Shown here piece by piece: positions 52,894-62,639 of a stretch of DNA of 64,000 bases. Both the position numbers and the translations under genes were made by a program. Within the stretch, counting starts at the first letter, position 1, and each line of letters opens with the position of its first letter. The notes beneath the pieces are model-generated. The model was not told the origin of the DNA. It saw only the letters and a list, made by a program, of their open reading frames with translations, and did no database searches. This DNA comes from Gracilimonas sp964505215 (GTDB taxonomy: Bacteria > Bacteroidota > Rhodothermia > Balneolales > Balneolaceae), in the NCBI GenBank assembly GCA_964505215.1, contig CAZDGU010000001.1, positions 124,001-188,000 of the forward strand. Reading direction: 5' to 3'.

Positions 52894-53778
52894 TTAATCT
52901 GAGATATAAGTTTCTTTAATAAAGCGGCGGGCAGCCCAGCGGCTTCCCCACCAGCCCATAAGCAGCGACAAAAGCACCATGGCGCCCACTAAAAAGTACC
53001 ACCTTCCAAAAGGCCAGCTCAGAGTGCCTAAGTCGGTTAAATATTGAGGAATGGCAAATTCAAAAATCAAAAATACGCTAAGTACGGCCAAAGAACCGGC
53101 TATGAGTCCTTGCAGAATGCCTTCAACAATAAAGGGACTACGTATGAATTTATTAGTGGCTCCCACCAGCTTCATGGCGCGTATTAAATCTCGTTTGGCA
53201 TAAATAGTGAGCCGGATGGTATTGTACACCAAAATGAGTGCTGCCAGCAGAATAAGAATGCCTAATCCGCCACCAACCATGGTTAGCGTATTTAGGTTCG
53301 ATTCCATCAGTTTTAATAAAGCCTGATTGTATTTTACTTCATCAACCCCGCGCAAGTTTTTAAGTTGCGAAACCATGGTGGCTATGCGCTCAGATCCGGC
53401 CTCGGTTTGTACCTTTAGGCGGAATGAGGCCGGCAGAAAATTAAGCTCTGCCAGTTCATCTACTCCTGCCCCAAACTCTCTGCGCATTACGGCCGAAGCA
53501 CTGTCTTTTGATATATACGTTACCTGCTCAACCAGCTCCTGACTGTTCAGCTTTTGGCGAAGCTGATCGGTGGTGCGCTGGTCCACATCAAACAGAAAAA
53601 CCTCTACTTCAATCAGCTCTCGGATAGAAACAGCCTGGCTGTAAATATTGAAACCAATTCGTGCGAGAATTCCCAGCAAAAGTACGGCTATAAACAGGGA
53701 AAAAATGGAAGTTGTGGCCGCAAGCTTGGCTCGTTTAATACCGGTAAAACCTTCTTGTAAAATGTATTTTATGCTCAT
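52894..53778 (-). CDS. ftsX: FtsX-like cell division permease
   Basis: A 294-aa membrane protein with FtsX topology: a first helix near residues 21-45, an external domain (about 50-170), and three helices in the last 130 residues including the conserved IRLTIYAKRDLIRAMKLVGATNKFIRSPF region. With FtsE it activates peptidoglycan hydrolases at division. The partner ATPase gene ftsE is not in this window, so it must be elsewhere. It lies 1-2 bases after an outer-membrane barrel gene and before a carboxypeptidase, all on the same strand. Confidence 0.88.
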   Translation of the reverse strand: MSIKYILQEGFTGIKRAKLAATTSIFSLFIAVLLLGILARIGFNIYSQAVSIRELIEVEVFLFDVDQRTTDQLRQKLNSQELVEQVTYISKDSASAVMRREFGAGVDELAELNFLPASFRLKVQTEAGSERIATMVSQLKNLRGVDEVKYNQALLKLMESNLNTLTMVGGGLGILILLAALILVYNTIRLTIYAKRDLIRAMKLVGATNKFIRSPFIVEGILQGLIAGSLAVLSVFLIFEFAIPQYLTDLGTLSWPFGRWYFLVGAMVLLSLLMGWWGSRWAARRFIKETYISD

Positions 53779-53779
53779 A

Positions 53780-55747
53780 TCAATTTCTGAATTGTGCTCG
53801 AATTCCTACCATTAAGCGCCGGGGCGGCATTGGAAAACCGGCCGACTCAAAGTAGCCTGCTTGTCCTAATCCGTCAAGCGCATTTTCCCATCTAATTACT
53901 ACCATTATTCCGCGCACTCTGGCCGAAAGTTCCCCATCTAAACGAAAAAATGAGGGTAGCTTTTGATAGCTGCTGTTGCCCTGCCAATACCCTAATTCGG
54001 TATTGTACGAGCGGGCCGAATAATAGAACGGTGATAATAAGGTTTTTACCCCGATTTTCAGAAAAGCAGCCCGGTTAAAAACATACCCTTTTACAAAAGC
54101 GGAATTTCGCAGCCATAATATCAAATCCTGATGATTGAGCGGTGCCTGGGCCGAACCGGGATTAGCATAACTGAATTGCTGCGCCGTTCCTGAACTTTCT
54201 ATTTCAAACCGATGGTTTTGAAACTGAAAATAAGCGGTTCCGCTAAGCTGATTTATTTCACCGCTGTTTACAAAAGAGCTGTCGGATGTTAAAAAAGCGG
54301 AGTTATCAGAGTTTTTGAAACGCCCGGATGTCCCAAAAGTGATGGTTGGCGTGAGCTCAAACTCCAGCTTTCCGAAAACTGATAATCCTTTTTCGTTTTC
54401 AAGAGCTGTGTTTCCTGCGTATGAGCCTGCTTGCCAATACAGCGCCTGCATGGTGGGCATAAAGCTGAATGCGGAACCGCTGACGTTCAGCTTCAGCCGA
54501 TCTAACAAAGTGGTTTTTAGTCCCGCCGTTACATCATAACCGGCAGCTCCGTCATTCCGACTGGTGATTTCTGCTTTTCCGAATAGCTCTGACAGTTCCG
54601 AAAAATTATATCCTAAAGAGGTTTTTCCTTGAAGTTCAGCCCAGGAGTTTTCAGTTAATAACAAGCTTTCTTGGTTGGAGTGAAATTGGGAGCTCACTTC
54701 ACCCCGTAAAAATAACTTTTGCCACTGTAAGCTTTTGAATACCCTTCCGCCCAGCGTGCGTACATCCCAGCCTAAAGTATCGGGAGGAAATCTCAGCTTT
54801 TTCTCATTTTTTGTGGTAAAGAGTTCCAGTCCGCCGTCTTCAGCCGAGGTTGTATCTCCGCGATGATAAATTCCGGTAATTAAATCCCAGCGCGTTCGTT
54901 TCGAATTGGCATTGGAGTGAACCGGTGAAGATGTAAACTCATTAAAAGGAAAAGCAGCCGGATCACCAATGGTATAACCGAAAGGCTCCTTTCCTTTTAG
55001 CTGATTTCGCACATACAAACCACGCAGCAGCCATTTATTATTTAAGTGATGATACGCACGCGCTACCACCTGGCTCCCTTCCATATTGCTATTTGGATAA
55101 TAACCGCCGCCCCGCCTATCCCAAAATGAAATTTCAAGATTGGTGCGCTCTGTAAAATTCTGAGCTACCATAAATTCGAGATTTCGAAAATTCCCGCCCG
55201 CCTCATCATAATTGAGATAGCTGATGGGTTTTACCAGATAGAAATCACGAATACGGATATCAGAAAGATAATTACCGCTAAAGCTTTCCGCCACCCTTCC
55301 TATTTTACGATGCGGAACCCAGTTATAATTCACCAATCCTGTAATCGGATTATTTAGCGGCAATCCCTCCAGCCTCAGCTGCTGCTCGTTGGGCTGATAA
55401 CCGTTTATGTGAAAAGCATCTAACCGCCCGATGGAACCCTGCCGGAAGGAAAGCACCTCGCGCCGATAGGCTTGAAAATCACCCCAATTTGGCCAAATTT
55501 GCCAGCGCAAAAGGCTGTCGTTTGTTACCGTTTCGGCACCTAATGCCGGACGCTCTTTCCAGGGAGTTACTTGCCCCGGTTTGGGTTGTTCTTTTTTCTG
55601 CTCTGGAATGGCTGCTTGCAAAGAATCCGTTTTGATGTTTTGGATTCCAAGCGAATCTACTTTTGTAGAGTCTGCCACTTGCGCAAAAGCAAATGGATTC
55701 CCCATCAGCCAAAAAACCGCTATGAGTAAAATAGCTGCTTTTTTCAA
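53780..55747 (-). CDS. Putative outer-membrane beta-barrel protein
   Basis: A 655-aa protein with a signal peptide (residues 1-22, ending AFAQ) read from a TTG at 55747, whose bases overlap the CinA stop (TTGA). A linker rich in Lys, Glu and Pro follows, then a plug-like stretch (about 105-180: GRLDAFHINGYQPNEQQLRLEGLPL) and a long region of alternating strands with aromatic ends, finishing RLMVGIRAQFRN with a C-terminal aromatic as in porins. It resembles TonB-receptor-type or putative porin barrels of Bacteroidota, but I see no TonB box. The substrate is unknown. Confidence 0.68.
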   Translation of the reverse strand: MKKAAILLIAVFWLMGNPFAFAQVADSTKVDSLGIQNIKTDSLQAAIPEQKKEQPKPGQVTPWKERPALGAETVTNDSLLRWQIWPNWGDFQAYRREVLSFRQGSIGRLDAFHINGYQPNEQQLRLEGLPLNNPITGLVNYNWVPHRKIGRVAESFSGNYLSDIRIRDFYLVKPISYLNYDEAGGNFRNLEFMVAQNFTERTNLEISFWDRRGGGYYPNSNMEGSQVVARAYHHLNNKWLLRGLYVRNQLKGKEPFGYTIGDPAAFPFNEFTSSPVHSNANSKRTRWDLITGIYHRGDTTSAEDGGLELFTTKNEKKLRFPPDTLGWDVRTLGGRVFKSLQWQKLFLRGEVSSQFHSNQESLLLTENSWAELQGKTSLGYNFSELSELFGKAEITSRNDGAAGYDVTAGLKTTLLDRLKLNVSGSAFSFMPTMQALYWQAGSYAGNTALENEKGLSVFGKLEFELTPTITFGTSGRFKNSDNSAFLTSDSSFVNSGEINQLSGTAYFQFQNHRFEIESSGTAQQFSYANPGSAQAPLNHQDLILWLRNSAFVKGYVFNRAAFLKIGVKTLLSPFYYSARSYNTELGYWQGNSSYQKLPSFFRLDGELSARVRGIMVVIRWENALDGLGQAGYFESAGFPMPPRRLMVGIRAQFRN

Positions 55748-57033
55748 GGAAACTGCTTTTTAAGGTCGTAGGGCATCACGTCTATTTTCTGCAGTACGCG
55801 GCGGGTAATTTCGAGCAGTACCATTTTTGTGCGCTCTTTGTTAACCAGCCGGTCTTTACTAAAAACGGCATTGACGGCAAAATGTGGTCCGGCTTTTTGA
55901 TAGAATCCCATCCAAACTGTGCCCACGGGTTTTTCTTCGGTTCCACCGTCGGGACCGGCAATTCCTGTTGTGGAAATGCCAATGTCGGTGTCTAATTTCT
56001 CTGCAACTCCTTTGGCCATTTGTAATGCTACGGGCTTGCTTACGGCTCCCATGTTTTCCAAGTCTCCCGGTTTCACTCCCAGCTGACTCACCTTTACCTG
56101 ATTGGCGTATGAGATAATTCCGCCCTCAAAATAGGCGCTGCTCCCCGGAATATCCGTTAAAGCATTGGCGATAAGACCGCCGGTACAGCTTTCGGCTACC
56201 GAAATGCTCAGATTCTGCTGCTTCAACAATTCACCTACGGCTTCACTTAAAGAAAACTCTTTGCCCTCACCGTAAATATACGTCCCGGCCTTCTCATAAA
56301 TATAATAAGACAGCTTTTGAATATTATGCTCTGCCTTCTCTTTGGTATTTCCGCTTGCATTCAGCCGAAGGGTAACGCCGCCCGGCGAGGGCAAATACGC
56401 CAGGCTTATTCCGTTTTGAAAATAAGACGACAAATCACCTAAAATGTTATCACTCAGCGTGCTCTCTCCTATGCCGGCGGTGTGAATGTAGTGAGAATAC
56501 AAATAGCCAATATTTCCAAAGGCCTCACGAAGTTTGGGTGCTACTTTATTTTTCATCAAGTACTTCATTTCGTAAGGCACGCCGGGCAGCACTACTAAAT
56601 AACTTCCGTTCCATTCCAGCCACATGCCGGGAGCGGTTCCTGATTTATTTAACAGAACCTCCGCATTTTCAGGCACTTTAGCCTGATCGTAATTTGAGGA
56701 TGAGAATGGAATATTTCTTGTTTTGAAAAGGGATTTTATATGAGCCAGCGTTTCTTGATCCAGCTTGTAGCCTGTTTCAAAAAGTTCAGCTACGGCTTTT
56801 TTGGTCATATCATCGTGAGTGGGACCTAAACCGCCGGTGCAAATAATTAAATCTGCTTTTTTTTGAGCATACGTAAGGCTTTTTTTGATGAGGGAAAGGT
56901 CGTCAGAAATGGTTTGAACCTGCGTTATTGAAAAACCCAAGCCGGTTAAAAATTCACCCAGCCAGCTCGCGTTTGTGTTCACGATATCACCAATAAGCAG
57001 CTCGTTGCCGATGGAAATAATTTGTGCTTTCAT
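55744..57033 (-). CDS. cinA: CinA: nicotinamide-nucleotide amidohydrolase with competence domain
   Basis: A 429-aa two-domain protein. The start at 57033 gives MKAQIISIGNELLIGDIVNTN, the standard N-terminus; an upstream ATG adds ten residues with no counterpart. The N-terminal MoCF-like domain (about 1-170) has TGGLGPTHDD; the C-terminal PncC-type amidase domain has SVAESCTGGLIANAL and STTGIAGPDGG. It recycles NMN to nicotinate mononucleotide and hydrolyses ADP-ribose in homologues. The TGA overlaps the TTG of the barrel gene. Confidence 0.92.
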   Translation of the reverse strand: MKAQIISIGNELLIGDIVNTNASWLGEFLTGLGFSITQVQTISDDLSLIKKSLTYAQKKADLIICTGGLGPTHDDMTKKAVAELFETGYKLDQETLAHIKSLFKTRNIPFSSSNYDQAKVPENAEVLLNKSGTAPGMWLEWNGSYLVVLPGVPYEMKYLMKNKVAPKLREAFGNIGYLYSHYIHTAGIGESTLSDNILGDLSSYFQNGISLAYLPSPGGVTLRLNASGNTKEKAEHNIQKLSYYIYEKAGTYIYGEGKEFSLSEAVGELLKQQNLSISVAESCTGGLIANALTDIPGSSAYFEGGIISYANQVKVSQLGVKPGDLENMGAVSKPVALQMAKGVAEKLDTDIGISTTGIAGPDGGTEEKPVGTVWMGFYQKAGPHFAVNAVFSKDRLVNKERTKMVLLEITRRVLQKIDVMPYDLKKQFP

Positions 57034-57254
57034 ACGGCCTAAATTCTGCATTAAACCGCCCAATTTCCACAGCTATTTGGCAAAAGGTTTGATTAAGCCT
57101 CATCACTGCAAACACGGAACACCTATTCCATATTCAGTACTTCATAACGGCAGGTATTATTGCACAATTAAAATAGTTTTATAGAGTTTCAAAAGAACGG
57201 TTCTCATAAATCCGCTGTTACTAAACTGACGAATTTTTATTATCTTTACCGCTG

Positions 57255-57650
57255 ATGAATTTCAAAAAAACACATAGCTATTTTTCCATTGTTTTGCTGT
57301 CTGCCGGACTGCTTTTTGCTGCCGGTGCGCAAACGCTGTTTTCCTCACAAGCTGCGCTGGTGGATAACCAAAGTCAGCTGAGTAGTTTTTGTGTTAATTC
57401 ATCTGTTCAGGTGAGCTCAGACATCAATTCGGATGCGGAATTTTCTTTTACCAAGCGCATTCCTTTTGAATCGGCTAAGAATCCTATTTCCGGAGTCAGC
57501 TCTTGCTCAACTTCTGTACAGCTGATTGCAACGGTTCAGCCTCAGGCAGTTCCACCGAATATTCAAGAGGAAATATTTGAATTATTCACACCACTTTTCA
57601 GTTCTCATCTTTTTGTATTTCAGGAACCGCGTCCTCCTCAGGCTGCATAA
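57255..57650 (+). CDS. Secreted protein of unknown function, thiol-redox cluster
   Basis: A 131-aa protein with a hydrophobic N-terminal segment (about residues 8-25) and three or so cysteines: SSFCVNSS and SSCSTSV. It ends with a Pro-rich tail (FQEPRPPQAA). I recognise no family. It is the first gene of a plus-strand run that goes on with DsbD and thioredoxins, so a periplasmic role with cysteines is plausible. A TATCTTTA motif at about 57239-57246 may be the promoter -7 element. The start is the ATG at 57255. Confidence 0.55.
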   Translation: MNFKKTHSYFSIVLLSAGLLFAAGAQTLFSSQAALVDNQSQLSSFCVNSSVQVSSDINSDAEFSFTKRIPFESAKNPISGVSSCSTSVQLIATVQPQAVPPNIQEEIFELFTPLFSSHLFVFQEPRPPQAA

Positions 57651-57806
57651 TATCGGCCGTGCTAATCAGGTATTGAAGCTGCGTTTAGCATCATTCTTTA
57701 GGTTGAAAATTCGACGTTATCTTCACTCCATAAAACCTATTGCAATGCAAAAAGCCGTTCCTTCCGATTTTAAACTATTTAATACATCCCTCATTGTTCA
57801 TTCATC

Positions 57807-58076
57807 ATGAATAGCAAAAATCTGATATCATTGGCAGGAATTATCCTTGCTGTTTTCACATTACTGTATGTTTCCACAATCAAAGAGCAGCCTGCTCCTC
57901 AGCAGCCCGTGGACCTGACCATGTTAAAACAACCCGAACTGCCTCAAAGTTATTATTGCGAGTTACCTATTCCTGATTTAGCGCAAACCAAGCTGAACTA
58001 TGAACCGGATGTAAAATTCACTTCAAATGCTGATTCAGCAATCGTATTTCCTAAACAGCTTTTTCAAAGAAATTAA
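57807..58076 (+). CDS. Small membrane-anchored protein, unknown function
   Basis: An 89-aa protein with one N-terminal helix (about residues 7-24, LISLAGIILAVFTLLYV) and a Pro/Gln-rich external part with a single Cys (SYYCELPIPD). No family is recognised. It ends four bases before the ATG of the TlpA-like gene at 58081, so the two are likely co-expressed. The stretch at 57651-57806 before it shows no feature that I can name. Confidence 0.5.
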   Translation: MNSKNLISLAGIILAVFTLLYVSTIKEQPAPQQPVDLTMLKQPELPQSYYCELPIPDLAQTKLNYEPDVKFTSNADSAIVFPKQLFQRN

Positions 58077-58080
58077 TAGT

Positions 58081-58665
58081 ATGATTTTTACCAAAACATC
58101 ACCATTCAACCCGCTTTTATGGCTGCTGGTTATTCCGGCTCTCTTTATCTCCTGCTCAGATCAACCCAAAGAAAACGAAGCAGCCTCAGAAAACACGCAA
58201 CAACAAACGGCTTCAGCCGACACCACTGAACAGAAAGAATTTCAGGACGCCCCGGATTTCACCTTAGAAAATATGCAGGGAGAATCTTTCAACCTTTCCG
58301 ATCATTTCGGAAAAGTAATTGTCTTGAATATTTGGGCCACCTGGTGTCCGCCCTGTCGCGAAGAAATTCCCGATTTTATTGAGCTCCAAAATGAAAAGGG
58401 AGCTGATAAGGTACAGTTCGTGGGCGTTTCAGTAGATCGCGAAGGCTGGGAAGTGGTTCGGCCTTTTGCCAAAGAGTTTGAAATCAATTACCCGCTGGTG
58501 GTTGATGACGGAACCGTTCGGCAGCTGTACGGGCCTTTCCAGGGAATTCCCACTACTTTTATCATCAATAAACAAGGGAAAGTAGAATATGTAGCGCCCG
58601 GAATGCTTTATAAAGATATTTTGGAACCCATACTTGATACATTATCTAATCGAAAATCCTCTTAA
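58081..58665 (+). CDS. TlpA-like thioredoxin lipoprotein
   Basis: A 194-aa protein from the ATG at 58081; an in-frame codon at 58027 lies inside the preceding gene. The N-terminus ends PALFISCSDQ, a plausible lipobox with Cys25, then a Gln/Ala/Thr-rich linker and a thioredoxin-like domain with WATWCPPCREEIPDF. The family reduces or oxidises periplasmic thiols, often receiving electrons from DsbD, which is the next gene after an 10-base gap. The cis-Pro loop GIPTTFIIN is present. Confidence 0.85.
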   Translation: MIFTKTSPFNPLLWLLVIPALFISCSDQPKENEAASENTQQQTASADTTEQKEFQDAPDFTLENMQGESFNLSDHFGKVIVLNIWATWCPPCREEIPDFIELQNEKGADKVQFVGVSVDREGWEVVRPFAKEFEINYPLVVDDGTVRQLYGPFQGIPTTFIINKQGKVEYVAPGMLYKDILEPILDTLSNRKSS

Positions 58666-58675
58666 AATAATTACC

Positions 58676-60517
58676 ATGAAGTTCAGTAAAAATAGAATTC
58701 TACTCCCCTTAATTATTTTTATTTTGGGGATTTTTGCCCGGCCGGGTTTCGCTCAATTAGACTTTAATCCTTCCGGACCGGTATCCACTTTAGATATGGT
58801 TGAGGTTGAAGTTTTAACCAAGCATCAAACCTTAGCCGCCGGAGACGAAGCGCAGTTTGCCATTAAAATGGACATCAAGGACGGATGGCATCTGAATGCT
58901 CACAATCCTCCCTTAGATTATTTAATTGGGGTGAATTTAGAGGCTTCGCCCAGCAATGCAGCCATCATTTCAGACATCCAATATCCCATTGCCGATAAGG
59001 TGAAATTCGCTTTTGCGGATGAAGTGTTAGACGTGTACGAAGGCACCGTGTACATTTTAGTAAAAGCCAAAAGCTCTGACAATCTGGAAGCGGGAAAATA
59101 CCTGTTAGAAAGTGAATTAGAAGTGCAGGCCTGTAGCGATAAAGTGTGCCTTTCGCCCGCTACCACTCAGCTCGAGTTTCCCTTAAAAATTGGGCAAGAA
59201 ACGGTGGAAGTAGCTGAACATCAGGAATTATTTGCACAGCTGGCAGAACGAGAAGCTGAAATTTTAGCCGCTTCTGAAGATAACGAGATTGCCTCTCTTT
59301 TTGATGAAAAAGGATTTTTCTGGGCGTTTGTAGGCATTTTCTTTATTGGACTTGCACTTAATTTAACCCCTTGCGTTTACCCGATGATGTCGGTAACCAT
59401 ATCTCTTTTTGGCGGACAAGCCGGCGGCGATGCTAAAAAAGAAAACACCTTTTCTACCTTCACCAAGGCGTTGGTTTATGTGATGGGGATTGTATTTATG
59501 TACAGCGTTTTGGGCGTTGTGGCCGCATTTACGGGCGGCTTATTTGGCAGCTGGCTGCAAAGTCCGTGGGTGCTGGCCGGTATTGGCGTACTGATATTCT
59601 TGCTCTCCCTAAGCATGTTTGGTCTGTACGAACTTCAGCCCCCGGCAAGCCTGATGCAAAAGCTGGGTAAGTCTCAGCAGGCCACCGGTTATATCGGTCA
59701 CTTTTTGTCAGGATTGTTTGTGGGGATTTTTGCAGCCCCCTGTATTGGTCCGCCAATTATTGCTCTGCTTGCTTTTGTAGGTGCGCAAGGAAGCGCGGTA
59801 TTCGGCTTTTTCTCCTTTTTCATTCTCGCCCTCGGCTTAGGTATTCCCTATCTGATATTAGGCACATTCAGCGGACTGCTGAATAAAATGCCAAAATCCG
59901 GCGTTTGGATGGTTTGGGTGAAGAAAGTGTTTGGTATCGTGCTGGTTGGTGTGGCTTTATTCTATCTTGCACTGGCTTTTGCTCCCGGATATTCCATACA
60001 TGCAGTATTAGCCACTACCGTTGTTGGAGGCACTTATCTCGGTTTCATCGAGCGCTCCGGCAATGAAAGAACATTCTTCAAGTGGATTAAATACGCTACG
60101 GGAATTGGCGCTTTTGTGATGGCATTTCTGCTGTTTCAAAACCTTCAAAAAGAAGAAATTACGTGGCAAACGTACAATGCCGATCTCATTGGACAAACCG
60201 AAACACCTGTTATGTTAGATTTTTATGCCGATTGGTGCATTCCGTGTATTGAGCTGGATCGCAAAACATTTACCGACTCGCGCATTATTAAAGAAACAGA
60301 TAGCTGGACACGTATGAAGGTAGATCTCACGCACTTTGATTCTGAAGAAGCCGAACGGCTGCGCAAGGAATACGGAGTAGCCGGCGTGCCCACCATCATG
60401 TTTTTAGATGCGAACGGAAAGGAAATCCCGAACACTCGCGTAGTTGGCTTTTTGAATGCCAGACGGTTTCTTAAGCGAATTGAAACCGTACAGAATAAAT
60501 TCGCATCCAACCAATAA
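58676..60517 (+). CDS. dsbD: Thiol:disulfide interchange protein DsbD
   Basis: A 613-aa inner-membrane electron transporter that passes reducing power from cytosolic thioredoxin to periplasmic proteins. The start MKFSKNRILLPLI gives a signal peptide. The periplasmic alpha domain (about 30-190) has the Cys pair QACSDKVC. The membrane domain has eight hydrophobic helices with the cysteines of NLTPCVYPMM and FAAPCIGPPI. The C-terminal gamma domain is thioredoxin-like with YADWCIPCIEL. All three domains and their redox pairs are present. It is flanked by two thioredoxin-like proteins, its likely partners. Confidence 0.94.
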   Translation: MKFSKNRILLPLIIFILGIFARPGFAQLDFNPSGPVSTLDMVEVEVLTKHQTLAAGDEAQFAIKMDIKDGWHLNAHNPPLDYLIGVNLEASPSNAAIISDIQYPIADKVKFAFADEVLDVYEGTVYILVKAKSSDNLEAGKYLLESELEVQACSDKVCLSPATTQLEFPLKIGQETVEVAEHQELFAQLAEREAEILAASEDNEIASLFDEKGFFWAFVGIFFIGLALNLTPCVYPMMSVTISLFGGQAGGDAKKENTFSTFTKALVYVMGIVFMYSVLGVVAAFTGGLFGSWLQSPWVLAGIGVLIFLLSLSMFGLYELQPPASLMQKLGKSQQATGYIGHFLSGLFVGIFAAPCIGPPIIALLAFVGAQGSAVFGFFSFFILALGLGIPYLILGTFSGLLNKMPKSGVWMVWVKKVFGIVLVGVALFYLALAFAPGYSIHAVLATTVVGGTYLGFIERSGNERTFFKWIKYATGIGAFVMAFLLFQNLQKEEITWQTYNADLIGQTETPVMLDFYADWCIPCIELDRKTFTDSRIIKETDSWTRMKVDLTHFDSEEAERLRKEYGVAGVPTIMFLDANGKEIPNTRVVGFLNARRFLKRIETVQNKFASNQ

Positions 60518-60522
60518 ATGTT

Positions 60523-61155
60523 ATGAGTGAGAAGAAATCGGTTAAAAAATCAAAAAAGTCTCGCTTTAAGCGCGAGTTATTGGAATGGGGAGGCTTAGCT
60601 GCCGTTGCAGGTATTCTGTATCTAACAGGACTTCATACCGAAGTTTTAGGAGGTCTGCAGCGCGTCATGCTGTGGACCGGTTTGTTTGATGCAGACATAG
60701 AAAGCGTGGAAACACTCGACGGCCCCATGCTTTCTGAAGCAACTTATTCTCTTCCGCTCCGCACCATGAACGGTGAACGCGTTCAGCTCAGTGATTATAA
60801 AAACAAGGTTCTGTTTATTAACGTATGGGCCTCTTGGTGTCCGCCTTGTGTAGCCGAGATGCCAACCATCGAAAGCCTGTACAACTTTGTTTCTCATCAT
60901 GACGGCATTCAGTTTTTGATGATTTCACAGGATGAAGAACCTCAAAAAGCCATTGATTTCATGGAAAGAAAAGAGTTTTCCATGCCTTATCATTTTCCTT
61001 TGCGAGGACTTCCCGCCGTATTCCGAAGCTCCTACATTCCCAGTACATACGTAATATCAAAGGAAGGAAAAGTGATATTTAAGCGTGAGGGCATTGCCGA
61101 TTACAGCTCGCGCAGCTTCAAATACTGGCTGCTGGAACAGGCAAATAGGGAGTAG
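60523..61155 (+). CDS. Membrane-anchored TlpA-like thioredoxin
   Basis: A 210-aa protein with a basic cytoplasmic start (SEKKSVKKSKKSRFKRE), one membrane helix (about 24-42) and a periplasmic thioredoxin domain with WASWCPPCVAEMP and the cis-Pro loop YIPSTYVI. It lies 5 bases after the DsbD stop and probably takes electrons from it. Its function is likely periplasmic disulfide reduction, for example in cytochrome c maturation; no ccm genes are in the window. Confidence 0.85.
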   Translation: MSEKKSVKKSKKSRFKRELLEWGGLAAVAGILYLTGLHTEVLGGLQRVMLWTGLFDADIESVETLDGPMLSEATYSLPLRTMNGERVQLSDYKNKVLFINVWASWCPPCVAEMPTIESLYNFVSHHDGIQFLMISQDEEPQKAIDFMERKEFSMPYHFPLRGLPAVFRSSYIPSTYVISKEGKVIFKREGIADYSSRSFKYWLLEQANRE

Positions 61156-61357
61156 TTCACTTCAACAAAGATATATTCGTTTCAATGGCTACTTGCCATT
61201 TTTTTGATGTGTTGATAGCAACATCGCTTTGAAACTCAAGTATTGGAATATAAATTATCCGCAAGTTACTTTTTTTATTTTACCTGTAAAGGTTGCAAGT
61301 TTGTTGTTTTTTTTATATCCAGCATTCCACTCAAACTTATAAAAAAAGGTAAAAATC

Positions 61358-61558
61358 ATGAAACGTAATATTTATGGATTACTCTCAGTCATAATGTTAA
61401 CCGCAAGCATACTATTCACTCCAACCGTGGAAGCTTTTGATCCAGGTGACATTATAATAACTTGTGGGACCGATTATAACAAAACGTGTTTTAAATACGA
61501 GGATGAAACACAGTCGCACGAATGGAAAGGTGGGATTAGAGATATTATAATAGAATAA
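61358..61558 (+). CDS. Small secreted cysteine-containing peptide (NVEALA-like)
   Basis: A 66-aa protein with a signal peptide (residues about 1-25) followed by VEAFDPGDIIITCGTDYNKTC. The TVEAF after the hydrophobic core resembles the NVEALA peptides of Bacteroidota, which occur before 6-bladed beta-propeller genes, as here (recalled, not searched). Two cysteines, and a polar tail. It has its own terminator (61588-61618). An alternative is an unrelated short secreted protein. The ribosome-binding site is an AAAAAGGTAAAA stretch. Confidence 0.5.
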   Translation: MKRNIYGLLSVIMLTASILFTPTVEAFDPGDIIITCGTDYNKTCFKYEDETQSHEWKGGIRDIIIE

Positions 61559-61587
61559 TAAGGTAACTTACCTAAACCAAAAAGAGT

Positions 61588-61618
61588 AAGGAGCTTGTTT
61601 TCAGCTCCTTATTTTTAT
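61588..61618 (+). terminator. Terminator after the small peptide gene
   Basis: AAGGAGCT and AGCTCCTT form a perfect 8-bp stem with a 7-base loop, then ATTTTTAT. It separates the peptide gene from the beta-propeller gene that starts at 61639. Confidence 0.8.
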
Positions 61619-61638
61619 ATAAATTTAATCATTTTACT

Positions 61639-62627
61639 ATGTTTATAAATCTAAGAATTATTACAGCTTTTTTAAGTTTATTTTTATTCTTTTCGGGAAC
61701 TGTTTCGGGACAGAAACTATCTTTACATAAACTAAAAGCTTTTGATTTACCTGAAGGGTATGAATGTAATGTTGTAGAAAAGCAAGGAGAAACAACACTT
61801 GTAGCCTGCCCGGATACCCGTTCTTTTTTTTATTATATGATAATAAAGATACCATAGAGCAGATTACATATACATTAGGTCGTGGTCCTAACGAGCTTAA
61901 CCGTGCTGTTTTTGGTGCAGCTATTCTAAAAAATGATATAGCTCTGGGAGACCCTGATTTAAAACGATTTTTGGTCTATTCAATAGAAAACCAACAATAT
62001 AGCGTGCGAAACATGCAGTCCGGAAAGGGGTTCTCGGGCGTGTTGTACTCTACCCAAAATGATAGTTTGATTTTCATGGATTCAATGAACAGAGATTCCA
62101 GAGGAGCATTATATAATTACTATTCTCAAAAATATTCAACTGACTTTTTGTTTCCAAAAAAAATAGAAATGAATAGTTTTCATAAAGATGGAGTTATAGA
62201 AGTAACCAAAGATTATGTGCTATTTGCCAGCGTGTATTTTGGTTATGTAATGAAGTGGGATATTCATACAGGGGATTTTTTTAAAAAACACCAAATTTTT
62301 GAAGCACCGAAACAGAAAAGCAGACAGGCAAAAATTAGAGGTTTTGGCAATGCTTATTTACCGCCTAAAACAGAAATAAGCTTATCTGATATAGTAATGT
62401 TGAAAACCAGCCAATATGAGTTATTAATAAGCTTAATAGAGAGCAAAGTTACTGATGCTGAATTTTCATCAGATTATCTTTACGTGTACTCTACACGTAG
62501 TGAGAAAATTATTCAGAAATTAGCATTAGATGGTAAAGCGAATGATATTGAAATTTATGGTTACACCCTGGCTGTACACTATGAGGAACTGGATAAATTA
62601 ATTTTGTATGATATTAGTGTAAAGTAA
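61639..62627 (+). pseudogene. 6-bladed beta-propeller protein, frameshifted at a T8 run
   Basis: The first frame (61639-61857) gives a signal peptide (ending SGQ) and KLSLHKLKAFDLPEGYECNV, then stops. From 61824 the shift by one base restores DNKDTIEQITYTLGRGPNEL, and the protein continues to 62627 (ATG at 61971 is internal). GRGPNEL is the family's recurring phrase. The break is at a run of eight T (61824-61831); nine would keep the frame. Such runs can be slippage sites, so this may be phase variation, a sequencing error or a dead gene. Total length, about 330 aa, fits the 6-bladed propeller group. The gene is AT-rich. Confidence 0.7.
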
Positions 62628-62639
62628 AATAAAAAATGG

